Shown: positions 33,601 to 45,035 of the stretch, piece by piece
How the letters are laid out: each line of letters starts with the position of its first letter
How positions within the stretch are numbered: the stretch's first letter is position 1
DNA from: Membranipora membranacea
Taxonomy: Eukaryota > Bryozoa > Gymnolaemata > Cheilostomatida > Membraniporidae
Length of the DNA: 64,000 nt
Direction: 5' to 3'
Assembly (NCBI GenBank): GCA_914767715.1
Contig: OU612071.1
Span: forward strand, 4,154,001 to 4,218,000
Position numbers and translations under genes: made by a program
Notes under the pieces: generated by a model
Told to the model about the DNA's origin: nothing
The model's database searches: none
What the model saw: only the letters and a program-made list of their open reading frames with translations

Positions 33601-35989
33601 AGAGCAAATCTAAAGCCGATTTGAATGCTGATTGGCCAGTAACCTTTGTGCCTACACTTATGGAGTTTGTGTAAAGAGGTAGTGATATCACTGGCTACAT
33701 AATATTGGGGCTCCCCGTATTTTACTGAAAATGAAAGATTGAGTGTTTAAAATTGAAGAAAAGATTAAGTCAGTTTAATTGAAAAATCAATAGAAGATTC
33801 CCTTATTTCTTGTAGACTGGGATTAAGTCCAACAATTTGAAGTTATCTACTCAGGTTGAGCGTGTAGATAACTCCACAGAACAAACAACAAAGTGTTACA
33901 GGTGTCTGATTTGGGATCACAAGTTCCGGGTTCAAGCCTCACCGGGAGATTTGTTTGGCCTAGAAAAAAATGATCGCCTTCATTTAAAACTAAACTTGAT
34001 GGCTCAGTTCTTATAGGTATTTGTGAACAGCAATTTTTGTCCAGTACTGTTGGCTTCAAGAATTTATTCTGAAGATGAGATCTTACAATTGAAGAGTTGT
34101 GGAACGGGAAATATCAAAAGGGTGGAGCACCTGGCCGTTGCCTATCTAGGGTTTGGGTTTCAGGCTAGCAGAGCTGTTATCCTGAGTGTCGTACTGGTGG
34201 CAATCCAAACCGATCAGAGCTGTTACACTGAGGGTCGTACTGGTGGCAAAGCCAACCTAGCAGAGCTGTTATACTAAGTGTCGTACTGATGGCAAAGCCA
34301 AACCTAGCAGAGCTGTTAAACTGAGTGTCGTACTGGTGGCAAAGCCAAACCGAGCAGAGCTGTTACACTGAGTGTCGTACTGGTGGCAAAGGCAATCCTA
34401 GCAGAGCTGGTGTCTAGAGAGTAGCTTACAAGCGGAAGCTTGTAGCGGGTGCATTTACATCTTATAGAATACTTTGCCAATGGGGGACGTACCCTGACCT
34501 TGCCCTCTGAGCAGATTAAGCGGGACGCTCCCGGAACCTTTACTGGGTAGCCTAAGCTATATGAGTTGTATTGATAATTATAATCAGATTCGACACTGTA
34601 ACGCACTTAGTGAGAATAATATCGAAAATTCTCTACACTGTCTGTGATAATACTATAAGACGGTGCTGCCGTCTTAGTATGGAATTCCATGTCGATAGTT
34701 GCCAGGATTAAATGTGTATAGAATATATATTTATGATGTCCGTGAGATTGTTTCTGCGATAAATATATATAAGTTTAAACCATCCACAGAATATTGGTAT
34801 AATAGGTTCAAATTTAAACAGGGTAGATAACCCTTTACAGATCAGAAATAGTCTGTTTGAATATTCTATATTTAGAATATTCCAGATTAGTAGGCATGGT
34901 ACATCCATTATGTTAGCAGACAGCTTTGGATTGATTTTGCAAGAGTTGTCCCGTCATTAATGAGTATTACTGGGTTCGCTATATTGAGCATAGCCTCGAA
35001 ACTACCTCAAGATTGCTCTCATTTTCCATTCTGCGCATGCTCGGCTCTGGGCATGAGCTGATCTCTGCAAAATTGAGTCTCGGAATTCCGAGGCCATCTG
35101 ATTGGCTACCTGCTCTGGTGACACACTCCCCAAAGCGTGCGGATTTGTTATTAATAGTTATCCTCTCTTGTCATTATTAGCTGATTTTGATTGACAGTTT
35201 ATGCAGGGGATATCCCATTTCCCCTTTCCAAAGTTGCAATCAGAACCAAACTAAACTCATTGTTCTTGCACATGCGCAAATTCAAGTCACGCATGATGCA
35301 TACTTAGCCTTACGACACCTGCTTTGTGGTAATGATAGCCTAGCCTATCAGTGATCTACATGCCCAGTCAGATCACGAGAGTCAGTAGGCTTATTTTCTC
35401 TGAAGAAATTAAAGACAGCTTTGTGTGCAGGGAGCCCAAATATCCTATCAATTCCTAAACAGGAAATTTATTATATTATATAGATGAAATGCCATCTATA
35501 AAGTAAGTTGTGTTTTGTAGACTGCAGTCCTAAGGTTGGTTCTCAGACTAAGCTGAGCTGTCACAATGATACTCTGACATTGACCTGGTCTACTGATATC
35601 ACATTTGATGGTACAGTAACAGAAATACCAGAAGGATTGATGATGAAACTAACAGACAGACTCATTGAACGAAGCAGATATCCCACTTTGAGCATTGTAG
35701 TCATCAGTAGGATGCCTCCGTAAGTGATTCTTATTTATCACCACATGAAAATTAATAAAAAAATATGTTTCACCTGTTCCATGGAAAGAGTGACTAATAA
35801 TTCTGTCTTCTTGTTAAGCTGGGTTTAGGTGTAACCGTACTCAGCACTAATTTCACTTATTTTCTTATCTGATCTTTCAGACTGGTTTACCCGACAAAGA
35901 CTAGAATTGGCGCTTTTGCTGACGCCGTGCTGACATCTTCATGTCTTCAAAATAAGAACTACGACGAGCAGACAGATTCCTGTGTCTAA
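27629..35989 (+). CDS. Gene A (complete): secreted NHL beta-propeller, Thr/Pro stalk, HYR-like modules
   Basis: Proposed exons (+): 27629-27655, 28131-28198, 28968-29839, 30192-30656, 31180-31398, 31767-31952, 35521-35719, 35881-35989; 2145 nt, 714 residues, all phases compatible. Exons 1-2 give [15 protein letters not shown], a possible signal peptide; this start is the weakest part of the model. Exon 3 (residues about 33-322) carries NHL-type blades, seen as [30 protein letters not shown] and [15 protein letters not shown]. Exon 4 starts with about 18 TTAPT repeats (residues about 325-418), then a Cys module with [15 protein letters not shown]; exon 5 is a duplicate of that stalk-plus-module exon. 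Exon 6 resembles the end of an HYR domain; exons 7-8 are unrecognised. NHL propellers usually bind proteins or glycans. The gene spans the junction between the single-copy segment and copy 2, so its 3' half is duplicated and its 5' half is seen once. Stop TAA overlaps AATAAA (35989-35994). Confidence 0.6.
28225..28598. mobile_element. TTAA-bounded non-autonomous element, second copy
   Basis: Lies in the second intron of gene A, inverted relative to 12538-12913. Imperfect terminal inverted repeats are visible: TTAAAAGGCAACAAGGGTTT at the left, and TTAAATGGCAACCAAAGTTT when the right end is reversed. TTAA at both ends supports a piggyBac-like MITE. Confidence 0.6.
30205..30478 (+). repeat. Coding 15-bp tandem repeat (TTAPT) in gene A exon 4
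   Basis: About 18 copies of ACCGCACCGACCACT, with ACA, ACT and CCA variants, encode a Thr/Pro/Ala stalk of the mucin type, a likely O-glycosylation region. The near-identity of the units at DNA level, not just protein level, indicates recent expansion or homogenisation. The equivalent stalk in the next exon (31180-31250) is short and not repetitive at DNA level. Confidence 0.9.
33000..33545 (+). mobile_element. tRNA-derived SINE, two tandem heads (copy 2)
   Basis: Counterpart of the copy-1 SINE pair in the same gene A intron, with three base differences seen in about 660 bp compared. The shared position shows that the insertion predates the duplication. Confidence 0.7.
34157..34410 (+). repeat. 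Minisatellite, about 47-bp unit, 5 copies (copy 2)
   Basis: Same array as in copy 1, same unit number and order, inside the gene A intron between exons 6 and 7. Confidence 0.85.
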
Positions 35990-37041
35990 TAAAATCACTA
36001 TAAACTCATCGATTAAATTATGATAAAGGCAGTCAAGAAATATGAGAAAGGATAATAAGTGCTGCTGCAGTTTGAGTGAGACTGTTCACAAATGTTCTCT
36101 CATGTTTAAGTTGAAGTTCATATTTAGGGCAACTCATTAATATTCCTTTTGATTATATTGATTGTAAGTGTGGTTTCTGAGGGAATAGGGCAGGTGCTCC
36201 AGGTGCTTGCTTACTCACCCTCCCCTCCCTCTCCCCCATAGCCCATTGCTTCATTGATTAAACAGAATTCTTCCTCAATCACAATTTCATTGAATTGTTG
36301 TTAGATTATTTCTTTTTATAAACCTTCTATATTCTTCTTAAATATCGCAGGCTGGGCCTCAAGTTTTGATTTTCACCGAATGCTTTCAATAAAAAATTAC
36401 TGATCCAATTTACTTGTTTATAGAAACTGCAAAAATATCCAGGTGTCGTTCTTAAGCTATTTCTGCCTTTCCACTTTGTCAAAGCGCCTTTGGTGTTAGG
36501 ATTCACCATTTATGTACTCAGGATTCCCTTCAATTCAGATGCAATTGATTGACCACCAGATAGCACTAGATCTGGCTGAAGATTTAATTTGGTCCCATTC
36601 ATTTAAACAAAATTCTACTCATAAATTCTAAAGCTTTGTTCCCTAAGTAAAAGGGTTGGTTAAGGATGCAGTTATGAGCCATCCACTACCAAACATCAAT
36701 TTCATGCTCGATGCAGTTGTTATCATCAACAGGCAGGCAAATAAGAACAGTTAGGGTGAAGGTGTAGTTTTGGCAGTGCTAACAAGTCATAGAATATAAC
36801 CAACCACATCACATTTTTGTCTAGATACATTAATGGTTAGTTTTCATCAGGGAAAATCACATTGCAAAACGTATGATAAATGAGCCTGTCTTGACAAGCT
36901 TTGTTCTGCTCTTGCAATTGAATAATTTGCTCCCTGATAATACTAACAATTTGTATGTTAAAGCTGAGTTGTCTTCCCGGGGACAACCCTTATATATCAG
37001 CAATTCCATTTCCTGATCTAATTTATCCCAGGATTTGATAG

Positions 37042-38933
37042 GACAGATACAAATCGATAGAATGCATGAGTTGATAGAGAGATGTGCGATGGGATTCAAA
37101 CCTAGCAAGAGCCGGTCCCTGTCTTTGTGTAAAGGCAAACCTGTACCAAATACCTACTTCATAGGAACAGAGCGTATTCCCACGCTTGCAGAGCAGCCTG
37201 TGAAGAGCTTAGGAAGATGGTATAGTTTACCGATCACAGACAGGTTTCGCGGAAACGAGGTGAAAAAGCAACTCATTACAGGGCTGGACGCGATTGAAAA
37301 ATGTGGTCTGTCTGGCAAATACAAAGCCTGGATTCTCAACTTTGCACTCATGCCTCGAATTCTATGGCCTCTGACAGTTTATGATATTCCGCTAACACCA
37401 GTTGAGAGAATGGAGCAAATGATTAACAAGCACATGCGTAAGTGGCTTGGAGTTCCAAGGAGCTTCAACACTAATGCACTGTATGCCAGTTCGTTTACTC
37501 TTTCACTACCTATGAAATCGCTTGTGGAAGAGTACAAAACATCAAAGGCGAGACTGGATATGATGTTGAACGAGTCACCAGACCAGGTGATAAGGGAATG
37601 TGCTCCAACACTTGACACTGGTAAAAAATGGTCTGTCACAGAGATTGTCAGAGATGCCAAATCTCGACTGGAGATAAGTGAGATTGTGGGTGCTGTGACA
37701 ACTGCACGTCATGGCATCGGCTGGGAAGCAAACCGGTGGTTCTCAAAGGAAAGCCCAAAGGTTAGACGGGAGATGGTAGTTGATGAGGTGCGCAAGATGG
37801 AAGAGGAGCGCCGCCAGACACAAGCTGTAGGCCAAGCCCAACAAGGCAGGTGGACTTGTTGGGAGTCTGTTGAGCAGCGTCAGCCCAAATGGACAGAATT
37901 GTGGTCGATGGAGCCACTAAGGATCAGCTTTCTTGTTGGTGCAGCTTATGATCAACTACCGACCCCGGCAAACCTGGAACGCTGGAATTTGACCGAGAAC
38001 TCGAAATGCGCCGAGTGCTCGGCTAAGGGCACACTTCGACATATACTGTCAAATTGCCAACAGAGCCTGGGAAGATACACGTATAGGCATAATCAAGTCC
38101 TGAAAGTGTTGTGTAAATATGTCACGGAGAAGTGTGAATATGCTAATGCTGGTGGTGAAGCGCGTGAAAAGATTTTGCGCAAAAAGGGATTGATGAACAG
38201 CGGAGAATGGCAGGTGAAATGCGACCTCACAGAGCAGCTCAGCATGCCACAGCATATTGTGATCACGAACCAAAGACCAGACTTAATTGTTTGGTCTGAC
38301 AAAGAAAAAGCACTAATACTGATGGAATTGACGGTGCCTTGGGAAGTCTCTGCAGAGTGAAAATCAAAGTGAGTCTAAGTTAGATCTAAGGTTTTATAAA
38401 CATAGGATTAAAAGCTTGGCCCTCGCATAAAAGGCAGGCAGAGCGAGACAGGAAATCACAGTCAGCCCACTGGCTGTAGCGCAAACAAGTCATCTCTCTG
38501 ACTTGTGTATGAGTTGTACTATGCCCAATGTGGTGAATTTGAGTAGTGAAAGAGTGGCACGAGGGGCGGGTGCCTTGACGATAGCGACTTTGCGCCGATG
38601 AGTTGATGGAAAGCAAACCTCCCTGCACTGGTTTGGCTTAGAGTATAAGCATGAGAGTGATGGGGCGAACATTGTTGCACTGAAACAATGAAGAGTTGGC
38701 AGCCTCCCTGGTTGCGCAACAGCGTAAACACACCAATTATGTCAAACCACCGAAACTTACAAAATGCACTGAGGGATCGATGAGATTGATTGAGATGCTC
38801 AGCAACACACAGGGGTGGCTTCATGCTGCTGGGGCCGGCAATGAGGAGGTTGTACTAGAGAAGGCCTCGAAACAGCGTTTGACTCATGGTTTCTAGCTGA
38901 AGACCTGTACGCGCACCACCATGTTGTATCTCT
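37042..38933 (+). mobile_element. 5'-truncated non-LTR retrotransposon with restriction-like endonuclease (copy 2)
   Basis: Same insertion as 6107-8000, with the same 5' truncation point, 3' end and flanking 44-bp duplication; 2 bp shorter near the 3' end. Insertion at one identical site in both units dates it before the segmental duplication. Confidence 0.85.
37062..38360 (+). pseudogene. Retrotransposon ORF remnant (copy 2)
   Basis: Counterpart of 6127-7425 with very few amino-acid differences (such as S/T in WSV[S/T]EIV and I/V in WES[I/V]EQ). Here the frame is open further upstream, to the truncation point near 37042, because CAG replaces the TAG of copy 1. It has the same CCHC knuckle, RPD...E endonuclease core and premature stop after PWEVSAE. 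Confidence 0.85.
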
Positions 38934-41206
38934 CAGCAATTCCATTTCGTGATCTAATTTATCCCAGGATTTGATAGAGGTTTCATGATTGATAGTTGCT
39001 TGATGTGATGTCACTTATTTTGTCTTGAATCGATTTGCAGTTGCCTGAGTGAGCTTTCTAAGTTTTTCTTGAGTTTATTGATGGCTATGGATATAATGGA
39101 TATAATTAGATCAAATTTCCTAATACCACAGTCAATAAAAAAAAGTAATCGATGACCTTACTGCAATATGAGAAAAGTGCTTCACATTTTTTGCAGAGGC
39201 TGCAGTGTTTGTATTTGCTTAATTCAAAGCACACTAGCATCGATGTTGTCTATTCGGTCAATAAGGTGACACAACTCCTATTTTGAACAGGTTTCCTCTT
39301 TTTGATAATTGAAACAAAGTATGTGTTCTCCAATACAAAAAGTGAATCTGTATTGGATTGGTAATTTTACTGAAACACTGCAGCACACACATTTTGCTTG
39401 TAACAAAAATAGTTGATTTTGATCAAAGTTTTTAACCAACATTTGGTCTCTTTCAACAACAAATTAATTCAATTTTTGACTCCATGGTTTAAACTGAGAC
39501 TAGAACAATGTACTGTTAAGGTAAATTCAGTGTTGTGAGTGAGCGAGTGGGAACTGGAGGGAACTGAGCTCTCACAAAGAAATATAGAGGTGGAACCTTT
39601 AGCGCTCAGTTCCCACTGGATTCTGTTCAAAACACTGTGTGAAGCTAACTTTTTTGTTTGTTTGTTTGTTTGTTTAAATTGGAGCTTTTCAACCGAAAAT
39701 GCTTACAATAGATAAAAATCTTTGTTTGAAAAAATATTAATGGAAAACTAAAAATGTCCCTTGGTAGATTAAAAAAATATTCAAAAAGTAAAAGCTTTAA
39801 AAGACATGGAATACTACTCGCTATATTTAGGATTTTGCTAAAATAAAGTCACTGCGTTTTACCGTTCTTGTTATGGTAAAACAAAAGTCAGACTGGGAGC
39901 TGGATGAACGCTTTGGTCTACTAGCTTGTTTGATTCTCATTCTAGACCTCAGGGGATGATATCAATCATACAATTATAGATGCATATTTCTGCATAATTT
40001 GATCTAGAAATTACAAAAAATTCTGGAAACAATTTTCAACCCAGAGAATATATTTCCCACACAGAAAAAAATTCACTCAGACCATTGGGTATATTAAAGG
40101 CATTAACAAATAAAACATTTTTTATAATTATCATGGAGAGCTCTCAACACCAGGATTAGGGCAGAAAACTTTCAAATATGTCACTCTCTATTTTACCAGT
40201 CACCGAATCTTATATTGTCTCCCTGAAGTAGGCTTGCTTTATAAATACTTTACATATCTGTGGTACAATGGGAACATTTCGAGTAGCTTGATTAAAAAGC
40301 TTTGCACAGCGAAAAACTTCAATATTTTTTATGTATGTTAAGGGACAGGTCATTTGGAAAATTTACGCTGAAGAATTTATAAGATTTTTAAAAAATAGTT
40401 GTTACTTTTTTATTATTAAGATGATTGAATTTTATTTCCAGCCGTTAACAGATGAAGACATAAAGCAATGTACCTCTTGACAAATCTTGACTGAAGTGAC
40501 CAAATATGTTTTGAGTAATAACTATTCTACAATTGGTATGCAAAATGGTCACCTGAGCATAAATTGATATGATATTGAAATTATGCCGCGCCACGCAGTG
40601 CTGAAATTCAAATTGTCTCTGTATATGCAGATTTAGATATTTAATCTAATTCTCGCCCCTACAGCACATTACCAAAAACACATATTTACATGTTGTATAC
40701 CAGCGTACTTATCTCGTGATTTAGTCTGTCCAGATGCTGAGAACATAATGTACAAAACGGTAAACTTTTTCATAACCCTCTGAACAAAGAACTTATTTGA
40801 CGCAGTTGGAGCCTCAGCCACACATTAAAATTTACTATCAAGTCATATAGCAACATAGAAGTGATGATTTCGATAAGACGAAGGATGTCTCAAATCAAAT
40901 CCTCTGGTCAAATCAATCAATCAATCTTTCGACAAGTTAATGGCTAAATTCTATCAGACTCTGTACTCACAGTGATCAGCTTTGTGGAGTCAGCATTGAG
41001 TGAGGTCTCAATTTTCTTCCTAGCTGTTATTAGTAAGACAGAGTGTTGATCGATTAAATATAGGGTTTAGCTTTGCAACTATATCAAAAGGATACCAATT
41101 TCATTGCTATTATTACTCAATTTATAGGAATAATAATAATAGACTTAGATTACTATTGTCAACCTGGCCTGTTCTCCTGATAACCTGCATTGATCACACT
41201 CACATT

Positions 41207-41675
41207 CAGTCTCTACTGAGTGACTCATGGAAAGACATGTGACAGCATGGAAAGACATGCTGACAAGCTGGAAAGACAGCTAAATCTACTACAAGGGGTC
41301 CCAGCAATGGGCCATGTAAGGCCAATAACCCTAACACGTACGCTGTGTTTCATAGTATGGCAATGGTGGATTGGATTGTGCTGTGAGATGAGAGAACACA
41401 ACTCCGAGTAGTGAATAGCGGGCTATCTTATTAGTGCCATCGACCCTTTCTTTTTTGGGGATGGTGAGATGGCGCAAGTGGTTAGCACGCTTGCTATTCA
41501 CTGCCAGGCGATTAGTGCCGCAGGAGTTGTGGGTTCGAGTCCCACTGGGGGGTTTTCATTGTTGATTGTTTTAGCCCCCAGCACCCTCGGGTGTATACCT
41601 CTCCAATGTTCACACTCACATTCAGTCTCAGCGGTCACCTCATTAAATCGGTACAGAACGATCGCAGCATGATAA
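41207..41675 (+). mobile_element. tRNA-derived SINE body and head (copy 2)
   Basis: Counterpart of 10262-10730, with several substitutions in the head (such as AAGTGGTTAGCACG against AAGCGGTTAGCGTG). Both keep the B box GGGTTCGAGTCCCAC. Confidence 0.75.
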
Positions 41676-42299
41676 ACAACTCCAAACTACACAATGTTTA
41701 TATTGCAACAACCAGAGAATGCTACATCTACTGCTGTTCTAGCTACTATGTCAGTAACAGCTTCTCTAAGTAGACAACTGAGTAGTCCTCTAAGCAAATC
41801 AATATTTTATAACTACATGTAAATGTGATGACTTTTAATTTTATTTTTAGAAAACCTGAACAGACTTTTTCAGACTTCTTCAAACCTTTTCTTGCAATCA
41901 CGATGATTAGTAAACTTTTAATCTCGATGTACGCATTTTCTCATCGGCCAAAACCACAGAACAGCTAATAAAGTGTATAAAAAACAAATAAATAAACTTC
42001 GGCAGACTAATACTATCTACACTACTTTATCAGGAATCTTTCTAGCACTTCGTCGGCTGTTGTAGTTGTTTGTAACCGAGATGTCTCTCCTCAAGGACAA
42101 GGCACAGTCTCATCAAGCTTAGACAGAATTCAAGAATACAATGTACAAACTTACAAGCGTTTAAGAGGATGAATGATTGAACATGTAAATTCTCTTTAGC
42201 TCTTTGTTACATATAACCAAGTTAGAGCCCGCAGGAGAATAGACCCAAACCATTATTATAATATAACTGTATTCACTTTTAATGAGAAATCAGGTACTG

Positions 42300-42440
42300 G
42301 GGGAAATTCAGACTACCTATATAATACCAAAAATATCTATATAATACCTATAATACCTAAAAAATACCTATAATACCTATATAATACATATAATACCTTT
42401 ATATCACATATAATACCAATATAATACCTATATAATACAG
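42300..42440 (+). repeat. AT-rich tandem repeat (TATAATACC-like)
   Basis: About 10-13 degenerate units of CTATATAATACC/CTATAATACC in copy-2-specific DNA, downstream of gene B. Confidence 0.8.
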
Positions 42441-43149
42441 TTAATGAGTTAAGTGTTAATTTGATGGCATGATAGGGTATGAACTGGTTTGAGTAAAAAC
42501 TATTTATAGTGAATTTGAAAAGTCTCGACTTTTAACTTCAAATAGTGTTTTGGGGCACATATCTTACTGGATAAAACATTTGAACCACTGTCCCATGATA
42601 TTTAACAAGGCAACAATAATGATAAATGGCAACCCCATACAGTAGCATTGATTATTCTGTTAAGTTGTCGCATACATACTGTATGCGTCACAATCAAAGG
42701 TCATGACTTTTGTGTGTATTTTGTACTGTCATGGTTGCCATGGTCCTAATCTGATTAATTGTTTTACTCTTCCGCTTAAACTTCCATTTTTTTGCCAATT
42801 TAATTACCATCTAATTGCAGTGGTTGGCAATCAAATGACGCATCATTTTATCCTATGTCTATTTTTAAGACCTATTTATACTGTTCTGTATAAAGGACAG
42901 TTATCTTTGCTTTGAAAGATCAGCTACGAATAGGACTTAGTGTTACATTTACAACTTGACGTTACAATTTATCAGTTGCCTGGGACATTAGCCTAAGGAT
43001 GTAGTTCAGTAATAAAATCATCAACCTGCCAAAAAACTACATTCAGTATTATAAAGTAATCTGATATGAACTCTGCCAGCAGTGAAATGTCGTGATCTTT
43101 CTTGATCCGACAACGTCATGTACCACCATTGCTGATATTTAGCCATCCT

Positions 43150-43398
43150 TTTGGGTAATAAGGCATATTTCTCTGTACCTCAGATTTTACCAAAACTCTT
43201 TCAAGATGCTGGGCGTAATAGGTCTAGTAGGATTGAAAATACTGCTTACAATTTTATTAATTTTGATAGACATATTCTTAATCAGTGCTACTCTTTTTGC
43301 AGGAAACCATACATGATGCCAAAAATTAAGACTGAAAGATTTTTGGGAAGTTTCATACCTACCCGTATCAATGTTTCAAATTATATGCCATTACAATC
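43150..43398 (+). pseudogene. Possible C-terminal remnant of a LINE ORF
   Basis: An open stretch of 112 codons (to 43489) includes KTERFLGSFIPTRINVSNYM, which resembles the RFKNSF.P.....WN.LP tail found at the end of many LINE reverse transcriptases, with the Trp lost. No RT core precedes it. It directly abuts the U2-like repeat. This is weak, motif-only evidence. Confidence 0.3.
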
Positions 43399-43645
43399 AC
43401 AGAGCCTTTTTAAACAGTTGTTTAGTAAGAAACAGAAGATTGGGCTGCACCTAAAGAGGGACGCCAGGTGCCAAAAATCCTCATACTGAGAATGTGATAC
43501 AACCTAAAAAGTAGAATGCATCCTAGAGGTGAGGCCATAGAAGACCTCCTGAACGTGGGTGTGCAGCGAGCTGCCAAAACTGAACTGGCACTAATCGGCC
43601 ATTGGCAGTGACACTTTGATCTTAGCCGATAGGCCGAGTAGCGAT
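43390..43645 (-). repeat. U2-snRNA-headed repeat, unit 1
   Basis: Starts at 43645 (minus) with ATCGCTACTCGGCCTATCGG then CTAAGATCAAAGTGT. It carries one change in each strand of the first stem relative to unit 2. The body matches unit 2 (CATCCTAGAGGTGAGGCCAT and CTCATACTGAGA words, read on the plus strand). It ends near CACAGAGCC, the same word that closes unit 2. Confidence 0.65.
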
Positions 43646-43901
43646 CACAGAGCCCTTTTAAACAATTGTCCCTGTTTATGACAAAACAGAGGGTGAGCTG
43701 ACCCTAAATAGGGACGCAAGTTGCCCGGTGTCCTCATACTGAGAGTGTGATACATCCTAGCAAGCTAGAATGCATCCTAGAGGTGAGGCCATGGTAGACC
43801 TCCTAATCGTGAGTGTGCAGCAAGCTGCCAGAAACTGAAACAGGCACTAATCAGCCATTAGCCATGACACTTTGATCTTAGCCAATAGGCCGAGAAGCGA
43901 T
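43646..43901 (-). repeat. U2-snRNA-headed repeat, unit 2
   Basis: On the minus strand the unit starts at 43901 with ATCGCTTCTCGGCCTATTGG followed by CTAAGATCAAAGTGT. These about 35 bases match the 5' end of animal U2 snRNA with one substitution and one extra A. After that the sequence no longer resembles U2: no GTAGTATCTG branch-recognition region and no Sm site. The rest is shared with unit 1 at 43390-43645, making a head-to-tail dimer with a 256-bp period. It may be a snRNA-derived SINE. Copy 1 lost this region. Confidence 0.65.
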
Positions 43902-44914
43902 TGTAAACAATTGTAAACTGTCTTTGACGGATTTACCAATAGACTCCTATGTTATCTCAACCATTATATTGGTGAATGTGAGCATGAGATTGTGCTAAAG
44001 ATTTCCCGAGAGTATGGGGCACTAGGAGATATTTCCAATTTGGGAGAAAAGGGCTTCCTGAGCTTTAACTGAACAGTATGTGCTACCTGCTAACTAAATT
44101 TCTGTAATAATAATGTGAGGGGGGGGGGCACAATACAACATAAGGGGGAAAATTCTATATGAGACTACTGCTGGGGGAAAACACAATGGAACGGGGATAA
44201 TATTTGATCGTACCAGTGCTGGTGGGAGATGGTTATAGATTGTTATACTTATACTTCACTACCTATTCCTGGACTAGATAAACCACAACATATTCTCCTC
44301 AAGCTATTACGTTTCAGTATTGCAGCTCAAATGTATCCAATCGTATTTGTTTATGATTTTGTTACATAATGAAAACTGATCCTAATGCAGAGTATCACAC
44401 AAAAATGTTTAATATTATTTAGGTAATAACTTACAAAATGTTTTCATCCACTATTAGAAAGGGGAATAAGTAACAGAAAAGATTTTGGTATTGGAGAGGT
44501 AATTTGAAGTGTTCGTAACACTGACCTATCCATTGTCATAAATACGCGTAAGTTTCCCTGACACCATAAACCTAAAATCTACTCAACAGTCTTTCTTCAG
44601 TACATTCTGTAAGATTGAGAGATTTTTAGTTTTAAGACTAAAATCTGGCAATTTGAAAAATTGAACAGAACCGCAAAGCAACACAACACAAATTGTATCT
44701 CCAATCACACAATCAGTTAGCTGAAAGAAAAAGAAACACTCTATTTAACATACACAACAAGTTTATAAAAGAGACCCAAAAATGTCTGCTGTGCCTCGCC
44801 TCCATATTTGCAAATATCAAACTGATGGTGTGAATGGCACGACACAAAAAAAAGACATCTAATCGTCAGTCTCACATATCATTATGAAACACTGCAAGAT
44901 GAGGGACCAAATTT

Positions 44915-45035
44915 TAGGGGTCAAATGAGGGGTTACAGTCAGCCAATCACAGATTAGGAGTTACAGTCAGCCAATCAGAGATAGATAAGGGACCACAGTT
45001 ATCGAATCAGAGATAGATTAGGGGTCACAGTCAGC
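44915..45035. repeat. About 37-bp tandem repeat over the gene B stop codon
   Basis: Three to four units of GGGGT[C/T]ACAGTCAGC...AATCAGAGATAGATTA overlap the end of the last gene B exon, so its final residues and stop codon (45018-45020) are made of repeat sequence. Confidence 0.7.

Larger units (their letters stand above)
41962..45017. other. Copy-2-specific DNA downstream of gene B; no supported gene
   Basis: Holds the AT-rich repeat, the possible LINE remnant, the U2-like dimer, a G-run near 44109 and otherwise AT-rich sequence. No clear poly(A) signal for gene B could be picked. Confidence 0.45.

Noticed and set aside
43646-43901. A functional U2 snRNA gene
   Set aside because: Only the first about 35 bases match; the branch-recognition sequence and Sm site are absent.
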